From the NCBI RefSeq assembly GCF_047948215.1, contig NC_134460.1, forward strand, positions 150,034,049-150,098,048: DNA of 64,000 bases, read 5' to 3'. Below are positions 60,441 through 64,000 of this stretch, in pieces. Under the pieces are notes generated by a model. That model was not told the origin of the DNA. It ran no database searches and saw only the letters and a program-made list of their open reading frames with translations. Positions within the stretch are counted from its first letter, which is position 1, and every line of letters starts with the position of its first letter. The position numbers and the translations under genes were made by a program. The DNA comes from Lycorma delicatula. Lineage: Eukaryota; Arthropoda; Insecta; Hemiptera; Fulgoridae.

Positions 60441-61200
60441 AGTATCATATGCTATATAAATGTGTATGTATAATAGTGGTAGTAAAGGCAGTTACTTTTA
60501 TGCGGATTTCAATACTAGATCGTTGATACCGATGTTCTTTGTTGGTCGGGTTTCAATTAACCGTACATCTCAGAACCGGTCGACCTGAGACTGTACAAGA
60601 CTACACTTCATTTACACTCATTCGTATCATCCTTTGAAGTATACCTAAAGGTGGTTCCAGAAGCTAAACAGAAAAAGAAAGGATTGTAATAGTGGAGAAA
60701 CCGGCAACCTTTAATGAACTGTGTAACCCTCTCTCACTATATGAACCGGATTGGAACTGAACGTTTTGAATCAATCGAATAAATAATATTACAAAAATAA
60801 TAAAATGAGATTTACGTTAAACAAAATAAATTAATCTTAAATAAATTCAAAAAGTTTCTGTTTAATACCCATGGGCTGGCTTCTTTCGGCGAGTGCGTGT
60901 GAGGCTAGAATAGTGAGGTTGTGTGAGCACCTCGTGCGAGGCTAGATCAGTCGTCATTTGATAGCAAACGGGTGCCCCTGGGACGCTGTTTCGGGAAATG
61001 CAATGGGGTGTTCTTATAATATCTCTGCAAACCATCGTCCGATTTTTAAAATTCAAACGGGGTATTTTTTATTAGGTTGTAGGCTAACCTTTTCACGCAT
61101 CTGGTACAGTCTCGATCTAACAGATCACGGTTATTCGGAAATGTTGTTATATCTTCGCAACCGATGTTCCGAGTTTCAAAATTCAAGCGGGATTTTGTAT
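60441..61200 (+). mobile_element. Helitron-like non-autonomous element, copy D (truncated), with nested SINE
   Basis: The 5' part TATATAAATGTGTATGTATA..ATAGTGG corresponds to the TATATATGTGTATATG..GTAGTGG part of copy A and is cut by a SINE. After the SINE the element continues AGAAACCGGCAAC, then GATTTACGTTAAACAAAAT, GTGAGGCTAGAATAG, GGTGCCCCTGGGACGCTGTT, ATCGTCCGATTTTTAAAATT and AGATCACGGTTATTCGGAAA. It stops before the GC-rich 3' segment. No terminal CTAG. Confidence 0.75.
60471..60695 (+). mobile_element. 5'-truncated SINE nested in Helitron-like copy D
   Basis: Body 60480-60686 lacks the tRNA-like head, beginning near GGCAGTTACTTTTATGCGG, and ends GAAGCTAAACAGAAAAAG. Flanked by TAATAGTGG (60471-60479 and 60687-60695). 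Joining the flanks restores the ATAGTGGAGA block of the Helitron-like element. Confidence 0.85.
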
Positions 61201-61504
61201 AATTTATTTGTTCCATCGTGATTATGTATTATACATAATGATGATGGAACAAAACCAGAACAAAGATTGTGCTTGTCAGTAATGTTTTTTCGGCAGTTAT
61301 GTTTTTTAATTTTTAATAATTATTTAATCTTTAGTTCGACCTGCAAAACCGCTGTCCATATGAAAAAAGGGTGGAACTTAATATTAAATCATAATATTTT
61401 TTTTTTTATTCGAATGAAATAAAAATAATATAATTGAAAGAGGTGTAATGTAATCTTAAAAATAATATTTATTCGATTTTTTTTTAATTTCGAATTTTTT
61501 AACT
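61201..61504. other. AT-rich spacer
   Basis: Contains an ATTATGTATTATACATAATG palindrome at 61221-61240. Nothing else seen. Confidence 0.4.
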
Positions 61505-62270
61505 TGATACCAAATTAGAGGCTATTAATTTGGTTATATTTTTACTTGTACGAATTGAAGAAAGTATTGTGATCGCGAAAAATTTCGGTTTCCAGATTTC
61601 AACGGAAATATCCATTTTGATCATCCCTGAATCTATTTTGACTAGTTTCGGCGTGACGTATGTATGTATATGTGTGTATGTACACATGTATCTCGCATAA
61701 CTAAAAAAACGATTAGCCGTAGGATATTGACATTTTGGATTTAGGACTGTTGTAACATCAAGTTGTGCGCCTCCCCTTTCGATTGCAATCGACTGAACCA
61801 AAAGTGTCCAAAAAAGTCCAAAATAAAAAAAAAATTGGATTTTGAACTGCAGTAATAAGCTCCTTATTTATAACGTTTATACGATGTATCATATATGTGG
61901 TATTTATTTTCATTGATTCCAGAGTTATAGCCAAATAAAATTTTAATTAATGAAATATTTGATCTTAGGGGAAGGCTTAATATCGGTTCGAATCAGACTT
62001 CATAATTTTTTTTTTTAATTTAAGTATGCTGATTTATTAATAATTATTAACTTCTCATTGTAAAAACATTTCTACGATGAATAATAATAATAATAATAAT
62101 AATTCAATAACAAAAAAGAAAAACTAAAAATTATCAGACTCTGTAATGAAATAGAATTTTATGTACTTTTCATTTAAAAAATGTGGTAAATGTAATATAA
62201 TAGGCGTACAAGAAAATAATGTTTTGTCCATATCAGATTTTTCAATTTGATTTTTTTTTTGTTTTTTAAT
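61505..62270 (-). repeat. repeat family X, copy 2
   Basis: Reverse-orientation partner of 1989-2690. Shared blocks on the minus strand include GGACACTTTTGGTTCAGTCG, GCAATCGAAAGGGG, ATCCTACGGCTAATCG, a CGTACATACATACGTCACGC stretch and GGATATTTCCGTTGAAATCTG. It contains an AAT microsatellite (62079-62102). No coding frame. Confidence 0.75.
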
Positions 62271-63566
62271 TTCGTATCGACTTAGAAAGTTGAAATTTAA
62301 AAATGAATATAATTATTATTTTTTATTTTATAATGAAGTCTGTACGTCAGCTAGTTAATGTTTGTAAGATTATCTATAAACAATGAGATCAGTTGTCCGA
62401 GAAATAACTGAGATAAGTCAGTGTTTAATATATTGTGGTATTTTCCGTGTTGAAAACCGCTATTCAGTTTCGTTATGAAAGGTTATTAAAAAATAGGTTT
62501 TTTTTAACGTATCATATTTTGTTTACAAAATATGTACCGAATTGTTTATAATTCTGAATATGACGCCGTCAGTTGTTATATTTTAAATTGTATATATTTT
62601 TATAATAATGAAGCTTTACTTACCGTTAATTTTTCATTTGTATCTCATCAGCGGTTCTTAAAGTGTAGCATTACAAACGTGCAGAAATCCTAAAAAGAAA
62701 GCTGCAAATCATCTGTGAACGATGAGATTGTAAAATAAAATACGAAAAACCAAACAATGTTATTATGTAGTAAGTGTGTATTTTGTTTTTATATGTATAA
62801 AAAATCATTTATTTATTTTATCGACGGTTGGAAGAAGAGATAAAACACCGATTTTACTACGTTTTTCGTACGCGAGTAAAAAGTATTTTTATATGAAGCG
62901 GATTCATTGGAAAAAAACAAAATTTTCAAGATAAGTCTTAAAAAATTCTGGACATAATGAATCCGTGATGTATAGGGAGTAATTAGGCTACTTTGTGTTA
63001 TGAAGGCGATTTATACTATTTGAAGGATTACTATTTTTTTTTATTCATTGTACGGTTTTTTTTATTGTTCTCTGCGATAAAATAATTCGCCCACCTGAGT
63101 TACTTGCACTGCAATGAAGTAAAATTATCCAAGTACATCACTTACTTCTTTAAGGCTTTTTAGCCGGTCTAATGTTTGGGGTATAACCTTTTTTTCAGTT
63201 TGCCGACGTACATGAACTTTTTTTATCGTTTACATGAACAAACAAAATTTTTACATTTTATAACGGTAAAAAGTATTTGAGGTAAATTTACAATAAAAGC
63301 ACTGGTTTTAATATGCGTTTAATATAATATTAAAATTAAACGAGCAAGATCTGTGAATTACATTGAAGTTTAATGAGTGCAGAAAATAGCGAATGTAAAT
63401 TGATTTTTTAGTTGCCAAATAGTCAATTTTTGGTAGGGCGCACAATAATCAATAAAGGGGTTAATTTATTAATTTTAGTTAAAAAAAAAATTGAGAATGT
63501 GTAAAAAAAAGAATTTAATTAAGAAACAACAAAATAATAAAAATACGTATACATTTAAATTTATTT
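62271..63566. other. AT-rich stretch with possible non-coding exon
   Basis: On the minus strand 62689-62624 (66 nt) is preceded by GCTTTCTTTTTAG and followed by GTAAGT, but all three frames contain stops, so it could only be non-coding. Otherwise nothing recognised. Confidence 0.25.
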
Positions 63567-63660
63567 ACTAGCTGCTGGGAGTGCTTACGGCACCTCTCCT
63601 CAGCTAGGCCCTCCGAGGGGGTTGCCCTGGCGGGCGGCGTCTCGGAATGGAATCATTATG
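63567..63660 (-). mobile_element. GC-rich terminus ending CTAG|T, possible second Helitron family
   Basis: Read on the minus strand the GC-rich block ends AGCACTCCCAGCAGCTAG followed by T, with GTGC-CGTAA-GCAC as a short stem-loop 9 nt before CTAG. This resembles the 3' end of Helitrons and is not homologous to copies A-D. The 5' end was not found before the window edge. Confidence 0.3.
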
Positions 63661-64000
63661 TGTAAAAAAATTTAAAAAAAATATATATATTTTTTTTAAT
63701 GTGAAAATTGGTGTAACGAAAGTTAAATTATAAATTTAACTCTAGAAAGATACTAACGAATCAGGATTTTCCGTTAGTGATCGGTACATTCCGGTGCCTA
63801 ATTTTTGGTTAAAGTTCATTATTTTATGAGGAAAAACAATCACATAAATAAGTTTAAAAGAGTGTAAAAACAGTTTTCATAACACCACTATTAAATTAAA
63901 CGCGCTAAAATGTAAAAAATAATTTTAGGATGGTATCACAGAATCGATTTGACAAGCTTTGATGGTGGTACGTAAGATTATGTGAAAGTCATAGCTTGAA
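63661..64000. other. AT-rich window end, nothing recognised
   Basis: No feature identified. Confidence 0.4.

Noticed and set aside
62624..62689. coding exon on the minus strand
   Set aside because: Good splice signals, but all three frames contain stops; at best non-coding.

Overview
The window reads as non-coding DNA from a large, AT-rich, repeat-dense animal genome, most likely an insect. Six-frame reading shows no intact host protein gene, rRNA gene or free-standing tRNA gene. What can be identified is mostly transposable elements (TEs) at many stages of decay. Eukaryotic origin is shown by mariner, Tigger/pogo, Helitron-like, LINE and tRNA-derived SINE sequences with proper target-site duplications (TSDs), plus intron-like splice signals. 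Taxon below 'insect-like' is a guess; a hemipteran would fit, but nothing here proves it.

Layout. 0-12 kb: mariner C-terminal remnant, SINE with a perfect 15-bp TSD, repeat family X abutting a Helitron-like copy (A), repeat family Z, a full-length but broken mariner at 9.2-10.5 kb and a possible pogo N-terminal relic near 10.8 kb. 12-25 kb: SINE, mariner with 'ACCTCTGG' ends, divergent SINE, complete Helitron-like copy (B) with a long CA/TA microsatellite, a DDE transposase fossil abutting a LINE-B fragment, and a DD41D Tc1/mariner element. 25-37 kb: Z copy, a LINE-B insertion with a 14-bp TSD, a 3.2-kb transposon with inverted repeats of roughly 540 bp interrupted by a LINE-A insertion, a related solo end, further Z copies, and LINE-B and R1/jockey-like fragments. 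38-47 kb: SINE, Helitron-like copy C, a mariner inserted cleanly inside a SINE, and a DD41D relic interrupted by a retroposed R1/jockey-like fragment. 49-64 kb: a GC-rich retroposed segment with a 14-bp TSD, a tandem-unit repeat, Z copy, a truncated SINE, a Tigger/pogo element lying 10 bp from a mariner, a SINE nested in Helitron-like copy D, a second X copy, and a GC-rich CTAG-ended terminus.

The elements do not form a pathway, but their nesting gives a relative chronology: SINE before mariner at 42 kb, long-TIR transposon before LINE-A, LINE-B before LINE-A, Helitron D before SINE, and DD41D before the R1-like fragment. The only hints of a host transcription unit are a few splice-bounded mini-exon candidates on the + strand. 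The best is a 57-nt block at 16593-16649 encoding a hydrophobic segment followed by basic residues. All homology calls were made by eye from motifs and were not searched against a database.
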